Positions 35,619-44,012 of a DNA stretch of 64,000 bases are shown one piece after another. The stretch is from JAHBNG01 sp039028975 (GTDB lineage Bacteria > Chloroflexota > Anaerolineae > Caldilineales > Caldilineaceae). Position numbers and translations under genes: made by a program. The stretch's first letter is position 1, and every line of letters begins with the position of its first letter. Where the stretch lies: contig JBCCHB010000077.1 in the NCBI GenBank assembly GCA_039028975.1, positions 1-64,000 of the forward strand. Reading direction: 5' to 3'. The notes below the pieces were generated by a model. That model saw only the letters and a list, made by a program, of their open reading frames with translations. It was not told the DNA's origin and searched no databases.

Positions 35619-35645
35619 TATACTCTGAGCCGTTTGAAAAACGTA
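35619..35645. repeat. end fragment of a family A element
   Basis: TATACTCTGAGCCGTTTGAA followed by AAACG matches the family A right end in reverse orientation. The other half is not visible before the next gene at 35681. Confidence 0.5.
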
Positions 35646-35680
35646 TCTTTTTGCTTAATTCTGCAACAGACTAAACCATT

Positions 35681-36610
35681 ATGCTACAACCTCAAATCTT
35701 AAAAACTCAACGCCTTCTGCTCTCGCCCCTTACCGTCGACGACGCAGCCGATCTCCATGATGCTTATCGAGATCCTGAAACCATGCGCTTTATGCCTACG
35801 CCTCCCCACACAAAAATTGAGGAGACACGTACTGAACTACAGACCATGCTGACCGATCGGTCTTGTTATTGGGCCATCCAGTTAGCGGATACAGAACAGA
35901 GGCGAGTCATCGGCCATGTGGGATACTTGGGCAATCCTGGCGTGCCTGGGATGGGTTACTTTTTGGCTCGGCCATTCTGGCGTCAGGGGTATATGATGGA
36001 AGCAGTCCATGCCGCGTTACGATATGGTTTTCAGGAAATGGATTTGGAGCAAGTGGAGCTGTGGATTAATGGTGCAAATATTGCTTCTCAAGGACTGGCT
36101 CGCAAAGTAGGATTTGCTCGGCGAGGTCAATTCCGAATGCGCTATGGTCACCAAAGTGAAGCCCATGACAAAGTTGTTTACGGACTCTACCGTCATGAGT
36201 GGGAGGCACTGCCTACATTGGCACCAACTCAACCATACAGCGTATACAGCTTACAACCTGTACTCGCCGTGCCAGATGTGGAATCAACCGCCAACTTTTA
36301 TCGAGATCTGCTAGAGTTTACGATTGACTTCTTTCATGGTGATCCACCAGAACATGGAGCCGTATCGATTAGCAATTGGATGACCGAGGGCGTCCGGATT
36401 CAGCTGAGCAAAGCAGATGGCTTCGATCCAAGCAGGAGTGGCATCATCCTATATATCTTTGTCGGACCAGATATTGATGAGCGATATGCCCGATATCAAG
36501 CCCGAGGCGTTACCATCCATCGCCAGATTGAAACCCATCCGTGGGGAATGCGGGAATTCAGCATCAAAGATTGTAATGGATACATATTGCGCTTTGGAAC
36601 GTCGGGGTGA
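35681..36610 (+). CDS. GNAT acetyltransferase - VOC (glyoxalase/bleomycin-resistance-like) fusion
   Basis: A 309-residue two-domain protein. Residues 1-180 form a RimJ/RimL-type GNAT domain: LKTQRLLLSPLTVDDA, GYFLARPFWRQGYMMEAVHAALRYGF (acetyl-CoA loop) and ASQGLARKVGFARRGQFRM. Residues 190-309 are a VOC domain: VYSLQPVLAVPDVESTANFYRDLLEF and ending IKDCNGYILRFGTSG. Each domain alone can neutralise antibiotics or small toxins, by acetylation or by sequestration. The fusion suggests a resistance or detoxification role, but no substrate can be assigned. Metal ligands of the VOC half are not all evident. Confidence 0.8.
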   Translation: MLQPQILKTQRLLLSPLTVDDAADLHDAYRDPETMRFMPTPPHTKIEETRTELQTMLTDRSCYWAIQLADTEQRRVIGHVGYLGNPGVPGMGYFLARPFWRQGYMMEAVHAALRYGFQEMDLEQVELWINGANIASQGLARKVGFARRGQFRMRYGHQSEAHDKVVYGLYRHEWEALPTLAPTQPYSVYSLQPVLAVPDVESTANFYRDLLEFTIDFFHGDPPEHGAVSISNWMTEGVRIQLSKADGFDPSRSGIILYIFVGPDIDERYARYQARGVTIHRQIETHPWGMREFSIKDCNGYILRFGTSG

Positions 36611-36614
36611 GCCG

Positions 36615-36699
36615 ATACTCAGCTCCGTTTGAAAGCCGGATTTTGGTCTCTCCAGTTGAGACGACGGAAAACTCCGGTTTTCAAATCGACCGCAATATA
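36615..36699. repeat. family A palindromic element, copy 4 (reverse orientation)
   Basis: Runs from ATACTCAGCTCCGTTTGAAA to TCAAATCGACCGCAATATAA, the reverse complement of the family consensus. Inner arms are TTTGAAAGCCGGA and TCCGGTTTTCAAA. It starts four bases after the GNAT-VOC stop. Confidence 0.75.
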
Positions 36700-36862
36700 A
36701 TACCTGAGTCTTAATTTGTGATACGTCATGTGTGTACTGAAAGGCGGTTATGTTGAAACCGGCCTCATGATAGCGTCGTGGGTATATGGGGTAATCATCA
36801 GATTGGGCGTTGGTGAGCCAATCACCAAAGGTAAACGGTACGTTTGAGTAGAGTGTGACCAT
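36700..36862 (-). pseudogene. possible truncated gene remnant next to a repeat element
   Basis: An open minus-strand frame starts at ATG 36862 and encodes about 50 residues with protein-like composition (MVTLYSNVPFTFGDWLTNAQ, then DDYPIYPRRYHEAGF). It then runs into the family A element at 36699. No family was recognised. It may be the 5' remnant of a gene cut by the element, or a chance frame. The rest of the 36611-37028 gap shows nothing else. Confidence 0.25.
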
Positions 36863-37028
36863 CGACTACTTAAAATCAACAAGTCAGAAGGGAAATACCT
36901 GCAACTAGAAAACTTTGCATCATAACTCCATCGAGTGACAGCAACAGATTATTGATAGACTACTTTTCTACTTGTATTAGAAATAGCTTATCAATCGTCT
37001 GATTTGCGTCTTGCTCCGGAGGGCTATG

Positions 37029-39221
37029 ATGATTTTGCTTCCCTACCCCCGTTGTTCTCTTCACAGTGCAATTTTCATTTCGCTATTTGTACTTCATATG
37101 TTGCACCCTTCACCTGTTGAAGCGCAGAGTTTCGATCCGCCTATGCTTGGAACACCCATTACGTTCCCAGCTACAACACCTGTTCCAACGACACCTGTTC
37201 CAACAGCATCAATCACTCCTGGCGAGCAGGATCCCTCGATTTTTTTCAATGGTTGTGGTGGTGAATTCGTATCGCCCACCAATTCTGAATATGAACAGAT
37301 GGTGGTCCAGTTGACCAACCAGGAAAGGGCGAATAACGGACTGCCGCCTATGAAATGGAATGAGGAATTAGCTCATGCAGCTCGTTATCATTCTGCGGAC
37401 ATGTATCAAGATAACTACTTTGAACACGATTCTTATGATAGGCAAGATGGTGCTTTAGTCCTTGTCTGTTCCACTTGGGATCGAATTCGCGTCTACTACC
37501 CGAGTGCGCGTGGCGAAAATATTGCCTGGAACTACCGCTCTCCAGAGAGTGTGGTCCGCGGTTGGATCAACAGCCCCGGCCACTATGCGAATATGATGGC
37601 CGGCCATCGCGAAATTGGCGTCGGTTTTTTTGAATGGTATTGGAATCAAGACTTTGGCACCCGCAGAGACGTATATCCAGTCATCGTCAATGGCGAAGCG
37701 ATCCGGACCGATGACACCGAAGTTTTTATCTATGCCTATGGCAGTTGGCAGGAGATGCGTCTACGCAACGATGATGGCCAATGGAGTGAATGGCAGCCTT
37801 TCCAGAATCAGATAAATTGGACAATCGACGCACTCCCAGGTTTGCGCACCGTCAGCGTCGAGATGCGCAATGGATCCGATGTCTATGCCAATCGTGATAC
37901 CATTGAGTATAATGGTTCGGCTGGCACATTGCCCACAGCAACCCCAACCCGGGTGCAACCAACCCCAACATGGACAGTAGGACCAACCCCTACGCCAACC
38001 CTTGAGCCAACACCTACCCCAACCTTGGAGTCGACGCCCACACAGATTATAGCCCCAACGCCGACACCGACCTTAACGCCAAGTTTAGAATCGACACCTA
38101 CACAAATCTTTGAACCGACGCCTACGCCTACTTCTGCACTCACAACAACGATTCCTAATACACCGACACCAACGGCCACCGCCGTAACTCCAGCCCCAAC
38201 AGAGCCTGGAAGCGCCACATTGCGCGGTCACGTTGACCTAGAAGGTCGTCCTCCAGCACCTGATGCTCGATGGCGTATCGAATTAACTGTGAGTCTCCAC
38301 GATCCATTCTCTGGTGCCCTTATTGATTCATACAGCGCCGTAACCAACGATCAAGGAAACTTTGAGATCCAAGGAATTACTCCTGGCATCTATCAGATAG
38401 GTGTAAAGGGTAGCCATACTCTCCAGAGCGGAAGCCGTGTTGATCTTCGAAATGGCAGTGCAGCCGTTAACTTTGGTCTGCTTCGTGAGGGAGATGCCAA
38501 CAATGACAATGTGGTGAATATCTGGGACTTTTCGTTATGGCGTCGACATCAGAATCAATGTGAAGGGGATCAAGCATTCAACCCCAACAGCGATTTTGAT
38601 CAAAGCGGTTGTATCGATCTGTTGGATGTCAATCTTCTGGTCAGTCACTTCGGTTTGCAAGGTTCCTTGGAAAGTAATACCCAACGTGTGGTAGATGGGC
38701 GGGGTGCTGACATTCAACCTGTTGTCACGATTCGGGATAAGCATGTTGGGGATCGGTTCAGCGTCACATTATCTCTGAGTACAGACTCTGATACTGCGGC
38801 AGAGGTACAAGCAGATAGCAGTGCTGTCCACCTGCGTTATTTCCCAGAAAAATTACAGGCCATATCCATTAACGGCCATTCATCTTTTGATACAATCTTG
38901 GAGAGGTACATCGATAATCAACTGGGGCATATTGATTTTGCGGCTGCTGTCTTAGCAGGTTCGGCCCTAATCGAAGGAGAATTTGCCACTGTCACATTTA
39001 GCGTGGTGCAAGACATTCAAACAGACAGCAACGGCATTCCCCAAGAAGAATCGATTGAAATGGTCCGTTCAGGTCCCAATGCAAGTGACTTGGCTTTGAA
39101 TGGAGAGTCATTGATTGCAGAGGCAACAACAGATTTGATGCTTACAATCATCGGGGTCGCACAAGACGAAGAAGCGCTTGAAGTTGTCGAAAATTTATAT
39201 TTCCCGCTAATTTCCCAATAA
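37029..39221 (+). CDS. secreted CAP-domain protein with Thr-Pro linker, dockerin and cohesin-like domains
   Basis: About 730 residues. ATG 37029 (or 37026) follows GGAGG at 37018; the frame also opens at TTG 37011. Signal peptide 1-33 ends VEAQS. A CAP/SCP domain (about 85-220) has HSADMYQDNYFEHD, RGENIAWNY and SPGHYANMMAGHREIG. The TP-rich linker covers about 305-395. A carboxypeptidase-regulatory-like repeat (ATLRGHVDLEG) follows. Next is a dockerin with two calcium loops (GDANNDNVVNIWDFSLWRR and DFDQSGCIDLLDVNLLVSH), then a cohesin-like domain (RDKHVGDRFSVTLSLS to GEFATVTFSVVQD). It ends VENLYFPLISQ. Probably a surface scaffold or adhesin. Confidence 0.85.
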   Translation: MILLPYPRCSLHSAIFISLFVLHMLHPSPVEAQSFDPPMLGTPITFPATTPVPTTPVPTASITPGEQDPSIFFNGCGGEFVSPTNSEYEQMVVQLTNQERANNGLPPMKWNEELAHAARYHSADMYQDNYFEHDSYDRQDGALVLVCSTWDRIRVYYPSARGENIAWNYRSPESVVRGWINSPGHYANMMAGHREIGVGFFEWYWNQDFGTRRDVYPVIVNGEAIRTDDTEVFIYAYGSWQEMRLRNDDGQWSEWQPFQNQINWTIDALPGLRTVSVEMRNGSDVYANRDTIEYNGSAGTLPTATPTRVQPTPTWTVGPTPTPTLEPTPTPTLESTPTQIIAPTPTPTLTPSLESTPTQIFEPTPTPTSALTTTIPNTPTPTATAVTPAPTEPGSATLRGHVDLEGRPPAPDARWRIELTVSLHDPFSGALIDSYSAVTNDQGNFEIQGITPGIYQIGVKGSHTLQSGSRVDLRNGSAAVNFGLLREGDANNDNVVNIWDFSLWRRHQNQCEGDQAFNPNSDFDQSGCIDLLDVNLLVSHFGLQGSLESNTQRVVDGRGADIQPVVTIRDKHVGDRFSVTLSLSTDSDTAAEVQADSSAVHLRYFPEKLQAISINGHSSFDTILERYIDNQLGHIDFAAAVLAGSALIEGEFATVTFSVVQDIQTDSNGIPQEESIEMVRSGPNASDLALNGESLIAEATTDLMLTIIGVAQDEEALEVVENLYFPLISQ

Positions 39222-39252
39222 ATATCTATAGTCTGCACATGCCCCTTGGCTA

Positions 39253-39276
39253 GGTGGATAGGTTAGACTATCCACC
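39253..39276. terminator. hairpin downstream of the CAP gene
   Basis: A perfect 9-base stem GGTGGATAG / CTATCCACC with loop GTTAGA lies 32 bases after the CAP stop. No T-run follows, so it may act as a weak terminator or RNA-stabilising hairpin rather than a classic intrinsic terminator. Confidence 0.4.
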
Positions 39277-39394
39277 CAATTGTCGTCAGGTGAAGCCGTT
39301 CCAACTGCAACCCGCGGTGATTTCTTTGGCAGGAAAGCCCTAAATTTACGCCACCCTGCATCGCAGTCTTCACTAACTCATTGTCATTGACTAT
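39269..39394. repeat. family D element, copy 2
   Basis: 126 bases, the same length as the copy at 25191. Shared strings are GCAACCCGCGGTGA, CTGCATCGCAGTCTTCACTA and TTGTCATTGACTAT at the right end. It fills the gap between the CAP and fghA genes. Confidence 0.65.
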
Positions 39395-39403
39395 CACCAG
39401 CCA

Positions 39404-40258
39404 CTATCCACCATTCAACGCCGCAGCATGATGAGCTACATGCTCTTCCATAAAGGAAGCAATAAAGTAATACGAGTGGTCATAATCGGGTTGCAGACGT
39501 GCCGTCACCGGATACCCAATGGTTGAGCAGGTCTCTTTGAATGTCTCAAAGTGAAGCTGTTCGGCCAAAAAGCCGTCGTCTGCACCCTGATCGATCAACA
39601 TGGGCAGACGTTCAGCATTCTGTTGGATCAGGTGGTTGGCGTCATACTGAAGCCAGCTCTCTTGGTCATCGCCCAGATACCCAGAGAATGCTTTATGCCC
39701 CCATGGACATTGGGTCGGAGCACAAATGGGTGCAAAGGCCGAGACAGAACGATAACGTCCCGGATTTTTCAGTGCAATAGTCAGCGCACCATGTCCCCCC
39801 ATAGAATGGCCGAAGATGCTTTCGCATTCAGGTTGAATGGAAAAGTTGGCTGAGATTGCAGCAGGAAGTTCGCTGACGATGTAGTCATACATATTGTAAT
39901 TTGTAGACCAGGGCGATTCAGTAGCATTGAGATAGAAGCCTGCGCCTGATCCAAAATCATAGGCATCATCTTCGCCTTCGATTCCTACACCACGCGGGCT
40001 TGTATCTGGCACCACAAGCAGTAGCCCTTTGTCAGCGGCAAACTGTTGCGCGCCCGCCTTGGTGATAAAATTCTCATGAGTACAAGTCAGCCCGGAAAGC
40101 CAAGTCAAGACCGGAACCGGAGCGTCTTCGATCTGAGGTGGTTTGTAGACAGCAAAGGTCATGGGGCAGCCACAGGCATCCGAATCATGGCTGTACACTT
40201 CGACCCAGCCGCCGAAGGATTTGGTTCGAGATTGGAGAGTTAGGGATGTTGTTGTCAT
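39404..40258 (-). CDS. fghA: S-formylglutathione hydrolase
   Basis: A 284-residue alpha/beta hydrolase of the esterase-D family that releases formate and glutathione from S-formylglutathione. The nucleophile is S152 in IFGHSMGGHGAL. LTWLSGLTCTHENFITKAG and VVPDTSPRGVGIEGEDDAYDFG are family signatures, and the length matches. It is the second step after FrmA, whose gene lies 101 bases upstream on the same strand. The intervening DNA has imperfect inverted words (GTAATGCGTAATTC / CACGCATTACGAATC) that resemble small repeats. Acts in the cytoplasm. Confidence 0.93.
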   Translation of the reverse strand: MTTTSLTLQSRTKSFGGWVEVYSHDSDACGCPMTFAVYKPPQIEDAPVPVLTWLSGLTCTHENFITKAGAQQFAADKGLLLVVPDTSPRGVGIEGEDDAYDFGSGAGFYLNATESPWSTNYNMYDYIVSELPAAISANFSIQPECESIFGHSMGGHGALTIALKNPGRYRSVSAFAPICAPTQCPWGHKAFSGYLGDDQESWLQYDANHLIQQNAERLPMLIDQGADDGFLAEQLHFETFKETCSTIGYPVTARLQPDYDHSYYFIASFMEEHVAHHAAALNGG

Positions 40259-40359
40259 ATGAGTACGTAATCCGTAATGGGTAATGCGTAATTCATAGCT
40301 GATTCAATCTGCGTACTTGATATACAAGTTACGAGTTAAGAATCACGCATTACGAATCA

Positions 40360-41469
40360 TTAATAGATAATCACCGACCGAATACTCTCGCCATCATGCA
40401 TGAGATCGAAGGCTTTGTTGATATCTTCCAATCCCATAGTGTGGGTAATCATCTCATCAATTTGGATGTCGCCACTCATGTAGTTGTCAACGTAACCAGC
40501 CAATTGGCTTCGGCCTTTAACGCCACCAAAAGCTGTGCCGCGCCAGACACGCCCTGTCACTAACTGGAAGGGGCGGGTCGAGATCTCCTGGCCTGAGCCA
40601 GCTACGCCGATGATGGTCGATTCACCCCAGCCCTTATGGCAGCATTCGAGAGCAGCTCGCATGGTATTCACGTTGCCAATGGCCTCAAATGAGTAATCCA
40701 CGCCGCCGTCGGTCATATCGACAATGACATCCTGAATCGGTGCGCTGTGGTCTTTGGGGTTGACGAAGTCAGTTGCCCCCATCTGCTGGGCAAACTCTTC
40801 TTTGTCTGGGTTTAGATCAACGGCGATGATGCGCTCGGCCTTGGCCATGCGAGCACCCTGAATTACGCTTAGGCCCACGCCACCCAAGCCAAAGACAGCG
40901 ACGCTGGAACCTTCTTCGACCTTAGCGGTATTCAGCACGGCACCGATACCGGTGGTGATCCCACAACCCAGCAGACAAACCTTCTCCAGCGGTGCATCTT
41001 TACCGATCTTGGCAACAGAGACTTCCGGCAGAACCGTGTATTCAGAGAAGGTAGACGTACCCATAAAGTGATAGATGGGTTTGCCATCTTTAGAGAATCG
41101 GCTGGTGCCATCGGGCATGAGACCCTGACCTTGGGTAGTGCGAACAGACGAGCAGAGGTTGGTTTTGCCCGACTTACAGAACTTACATTTACCACATTCA
41201 GCCGTGTATAGGGGAATTACGTGGTCGCCGGGTTGGACAGAAGTGACACCTGAGCCAACTTCTTGCACAACGCCCCCGCCTTCGTGCCCCAGAATACAGG
41301 GGAAGACACCTTCTGGATCATCACCAGAGAGGGTAAAGGCATCCGTATGGCAGACACCCGTGGCCTTGATCTGAATCAGGACTTCGCCCTCTTTGGGACC
41401 TTCCAAATCAACTTCGGTTACATCCAGGGGCTTTCCAGCTTCCCAAGCGACGGCGGCTCTTGTTTTCAT
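40360..41469 (-). CDS. frmA: S-(hydroxymethyl)glutathione dehydrogenase / class III alcohol dehydrogenase
   Basis: A 369-residue zinc-dependent medium-chain dehydrogenase. Catalytic zinc ligands appear in TGVCHTDAFTLSG, GHEGGGVV and CGITTGIGA. Structural zinc cysteines are in CGKCKFCKSGKTNLC. NAD binding uses GLGGVGLSVIQGARMAKAERIIAVD. It oxidises the adduct of formaldehyde and glutathione, feeding FghA downstream. Length and motifs match the class III enzyme rather than a general alcohol dehydrogenase. The pair implies that this organism uses glutathione or acquired the pathway by transfer. Confidence 0.94.
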   Translation of the reverse strand: MKTRAAVAWEAGKPLDVTEVDLEGPKEGEVLIQIKATGVCHTDAFTLSGDDPEGVFPCILGHEGGGVVQEVGSGVTSVQPGDHVIPLYTAECGKCKFCKSGKTNLCSSVRTTQGQGLMPDGTSRFSKDGKPIYHFMGTSTFSEYTVLPEVSVAKIGKDAPLEKVCLLGCGITTGIGAVLNTAKVEEGSSVAVFGLGGVGLSVIQGARMAKAERIIAVDLNPDKEEFAQQMGATDFVNPKDHSAPIQDVIVDMTDGGVDYSFEAIGNVNTMRAALECCHKGWGESTIIGVAGSGQEISTRPFQLVTGRVWRGTAFGGVKGRSQLAGYVDNYMSGDIQIDEMITHTMGLEDINKAFDLMHDGESIRSVIIY

Positions 41470-41495
41470 AATTTTCCTCCATTGTTTATATATTT

Positions 41496-42044
41496 TTAGA
41501 GAAGACGGTTTAGTTCTTCACATGCAGTGAAGAGGGATGATGGCGCATTTTCGGGTAGAGGTTTCGAACAGATATTATCCTTTAAATGCTTAACTGCTGG
41601 TTTACACTCTCGTTCTCTGTCTAATTTTTGATAGACATCGGTCTCATTTACTTTTGTCCCCTGAGCGTAGGCGATCCATGTCTCGATATTGCGCTTGGGT
41701 ACAAAAATGGCAATCTTCTCACTTTGGCCGCGTTCAGGCATGTGAGCTTCGTTAAGGAGATTCCCCAGTTCATTGAAGCGAGCCTGAACTCCTTTCGTAT
41801 CGGCGTCAATCGCAAAAATAAGCACCGAATTTGTATGAGCAGCTTTTTGCCGAAAGGTTCTAACTTCTGCGACAAATTTCTCTCGTACATATTGCTCGCC
41901 AGAACCCTTTCCTTGAGGGCAAATGTCAATGGTCATTTTATTCGGATTTATATCAAATCCACAGCACCTAAGATATTCCCGGATAAAGACACTCTGTTGT
42001 TTGTCTTCACATATTAAGGTAATTCGTTCTTTACACCTAGCCAT
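41496..42044 (-). CDS. small TOPRIM-like protein (RloB/DUF4276/DUF4435-like) paired with AAA ATPase
   Basis: A 182-residue protein. ITLICEDKQQSVFIREYL (E13) and VLIFAIDADTKGVQARF (D80-x-D82) are spaced as the acidic residues of a TOPRIM fold. FVPKRNIETWIAYAQG resembles the E-W segment of RloB and DUF4276 proteins. TOPRIM proteins of this size coupled to an ABC-type AAA ATPase act as nuclease effectors in several anti-phage systems. The start overlaps the ATPase stop by eight bases, so the two are translated together. Nuclease function is inferred; no profile match was run. The base composition is more AT-rich than its neighbours. Confidence 0.6.
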   Translation of the reverse strand: MARCKERITLICEDKQQSVFIREYLRCCGFDINPNKMTIDICPQGKGSGEQYVREKFVAEVRTFRQKAAHTNSVLIFAIDADTKGVQARFNELGNLLNEAHMPERGQSEKIAIFVPKRNIETWIAYAQGTKVNETDVYQKLDRERECKPAVKHLKDNICSKPLPENAPSSLFTACEELNRLL

Positions 42045-43164
42045 CTATCCAACCCCGTGCAACTAATTCAGATGCGGAAATACCAAGTTCATCGTGTTCA
42101 AGAATGGGTTTTATCCGAGTTGGCGAAAAATCATCTTCTCTTGAAAACCAAATAGTTGCCCGTGACGGTACAAGATAATCAATAAGTTCAGGATGATGAG
42201 AGATAAGCAGTGCTTGCAATTGGTCATCATCGCATAGGTCTTCTAGGCTAAGAAGCCAGGGCTGAATTTCAGGCAAAGCAACAAAATTATCTGGTTCATC
42301 AATACATACAGTATAATCCTTATTATGATAAATCTTTTTAGCAAAATATATAATTGTGTATAAACAAACTAGCACACGTTGACCTTCCGAAAACTCGTCA
42401 AACCGATAAGTTGCTGATTGATTATCCTTCACAAAATGTGAATTAAGTATTTCTGCATCACCAGCCTGTTTTAGCTGAAAACCGCGGAAGTTATCAAAAA
42501 TTTCACTTAAATCCTGACGAAGATCGCCGATGAGTATCTGATCTCGAGAAACATGTCTATACCAAGATGCAAAGTTACTTGCGTCAGGAGCAAGTAGTTC
42601 CATTTGGCTTTTACTTTCTGCCTGCATTAGCAATGGTATTATCTGTACAACAATTATATTGTTAAGGCGCCTTCGAAACCAGGATAATTTCTCATTATCA
42701 TTACTTTCAGGTATCGAAGATAGTGCCGAGCGCGCCCAGTCAAAGGAGTATTTAGATCCTTCTGAGTGATCGTCACGATACATTTGAACTGTGGATATAT
42801 CGGCTTCAATCTCAAACCTAAATAATGGCTTGTCATCAAACCAAAGTCGTTCGTGTTTAACGCGTGCCAAATTGCGGTAGCGTTCATGTTCTATCGCCAG
42901 TTCATATCTGTATAAGCCACCATTTCCTTCAACGGCTAATTCTATACTCTGCACATCGGAAGATTGCCAGCGCGTTAAAGTAGCAGTAGGAAAACATTCG
43001 GTAACCAAACTAGATCCAGATAAGAACATCTGAATCTGGCGCAAGACCTCAAACACCGCGGACTTTCCTGTCCCGTTCTCCCCCATCAGCAGGTTGAGAG
43101 AATTAAACTCAATCTCAAAATTGACACAGCTTTTGTAATTATCAATGTATATTTTCTTCAGCAT
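42037..43164 (-). CDS. AAA_21/OLD-type ABC-class ATPase, candidate defence sensor
   Basis: A 375-residue SMC/ABC-like ATPase. Walker A GENGTGKS at 28-35, signature FSEGQR at 258-263, Walker B VCIDEPDN at 286-293 and H-loop ISHH at 321-324. The start KKIYIDNYKSCVNFEIEFNSLNLLMG and the end TIWFSREDDFSPTRIKPI are typical of AAA_21/RloA-like proteins. No nuclease domain is fused; the TOPRIM-like gene downstream could supply it. The gene starts two bases after the methyltransferase stop, so it may share that promoter. AT-rich composition suggests acquisition. Confidence 0.8.
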   Translation of the reverse strand: MLKKIYIDNYKSCVNFEIEFNSLNLLMGENGTGKSAVFEVLRQIQMFLSGSSLVTECFPTATLTRWQSSDVQSIELAVEGNGGLYRYELAIEHERYRNLARVKHERLWFDDKPLFRFEIEADISTVQMYRDDHSEGSKYSFDWARSALSSIPESNDNEKLSWFRRRLNNIIVVQIIPLLMQAESKSQMELLAPDASNFASWYRHVSRDQILIGDLRQDLSEIFDNFRGFQLKQAGDAEILNSHFVKDNQSATYRFDEFSEGQRVLVCLYTIIYFAKKIYHNKDYTVCIDEPDNFVALPEIQPWLLSLEDLCDDDQLQALLISHHPELIDYLVPSRATIWFSREDDFSPTRIKPILEHDELGISASELVARGWIDG

Positions 43165-43166
43165 AC

Positions 43167-44012
43167 CTAACTCTTAACCCTCCCCAACAGATACCGATGA
43201 TGCGCCCACACCGACTTAATCTGCCAGGGCAGTGGTGCATGATCCAGCCAGGCATACTTCATCACTCGTTCCCGTAGATCGGGTTCCTGGCCCATATAAT
43301 AGGCCATGGTGCTCCAGTGCCAGCCCTCACCGGTAAACTGCTCTTCTAGCTTGTGGCTGCGGATCCCTAGCCGTTTAAGCACCTCATTGGCGGGCATGAC
43401 TGTATCGGGCCAAGGGGGTACATCCAGAACGCCCTGCTCGATAATCTCTACGCCTGCTTCTTCAAGAATGCCGCGAATGCGACCTATGTTGGTCCACCCT
43501 TCATCATGATGCCTGAAGAAATCCCGATCAATAACCAGTTTGCGCATCCAGTAGCCCACTTGAATGTTGTTGGGCATGGCCACAAAGACCAAATTGCGGC
43601 TGGTACGGACTAGTTCGCGCAGTAAATTTTCGGGATCTTGAATGTACCAGAGACCAGCCCACTCCCACGTCAGGTCAAACTGGTTATCAGCAAAAGGAAG
43701 CTCATGCCACTGATCTGGTTGAATCTGGATGAAGTCAGCGTTTAACTTTAGGTCTTCACGCCAGATGCGCTGAACACCAGTCAGCCGCTCTGGATTGTCG
43801 TCGACCATTGTTACGTCTACGCCATTTTGGGCAAAGATGACGTCGTTGATGCCGCTGACGCCTGCCATGCCATAGAGTGGTGCTTCTAGTACAGATCGAA
43901 TGCCGTGATGCCGGCGCAAATCATCCAGAAAGTCGTTAAGCACAAAGCGCTCGTAGACCAAACCCAGCCCTTCATTGTAATCAGTTAAGTATTTGCGCCA
44001 AGTATTTTCCAT
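43167..44012 (-). CDS. SAM-dependent methyltransferase, unknown substrate
   Basis: A 281-residue protein with an altered class I methyltransferase core: RSVLEAPLYGMAGVSGINDVIFAQNGVDVTMVDDNPERL replaces the usual DxGxG loop with EAPLYGMAG. DLTWEWAGLWYIQDPENLLRELVR is motif IV and NLVFVAMPNN motif V. Residues 215-281 are an extra helical region. The NfeD gene stops on the same strand immediately before its start (one-base spacing), and the ATPase gene follows two bases after its stop. Substrate is unknown; an RNA or lipid target cannot be excluded. Confidence 0.65.
   Translation of the reverse strand: MENTWRKYLTDYNEGLGLVYERFVLNDFLDDLRRHHGIRSVLEAPLYGMAGVSGINDVIFAQNGVDVTMVDDNPERLTGVQRIWREDLKLNADFIQIQPDQWHELPFADNQFDLTWEWAGLWYIQDPENLLRELVRTSRNLVFVAMPNNIQVGYWMRKLVIDRDFFRHHDEGWTNIGRIRGILEEAGVEIIEQGVLDVPPWPDTVMPANEVLKRLGIRSHKLEEQFTGEGWHWSTMAYYMGQEPDLRERVMKYAWLDHAPLPWQIKSVWAHHRYLLGRVKS

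Noticed and set aside
37883..38218. Minus-strand frame rich in Gly-Val across the Thr-Pro linker
   Set aside because: It is the antisense shadow of the PTPTP-coding repeat of the CAP gene, without a ribosome site.
41496..43164. Direct assignment as a PARIS (AriA/AriB) system
   Set aside because: The ATPase fits, but the small partner is only 182 residues and no AriB-specific segment could be recognised; named only as a candidate module.
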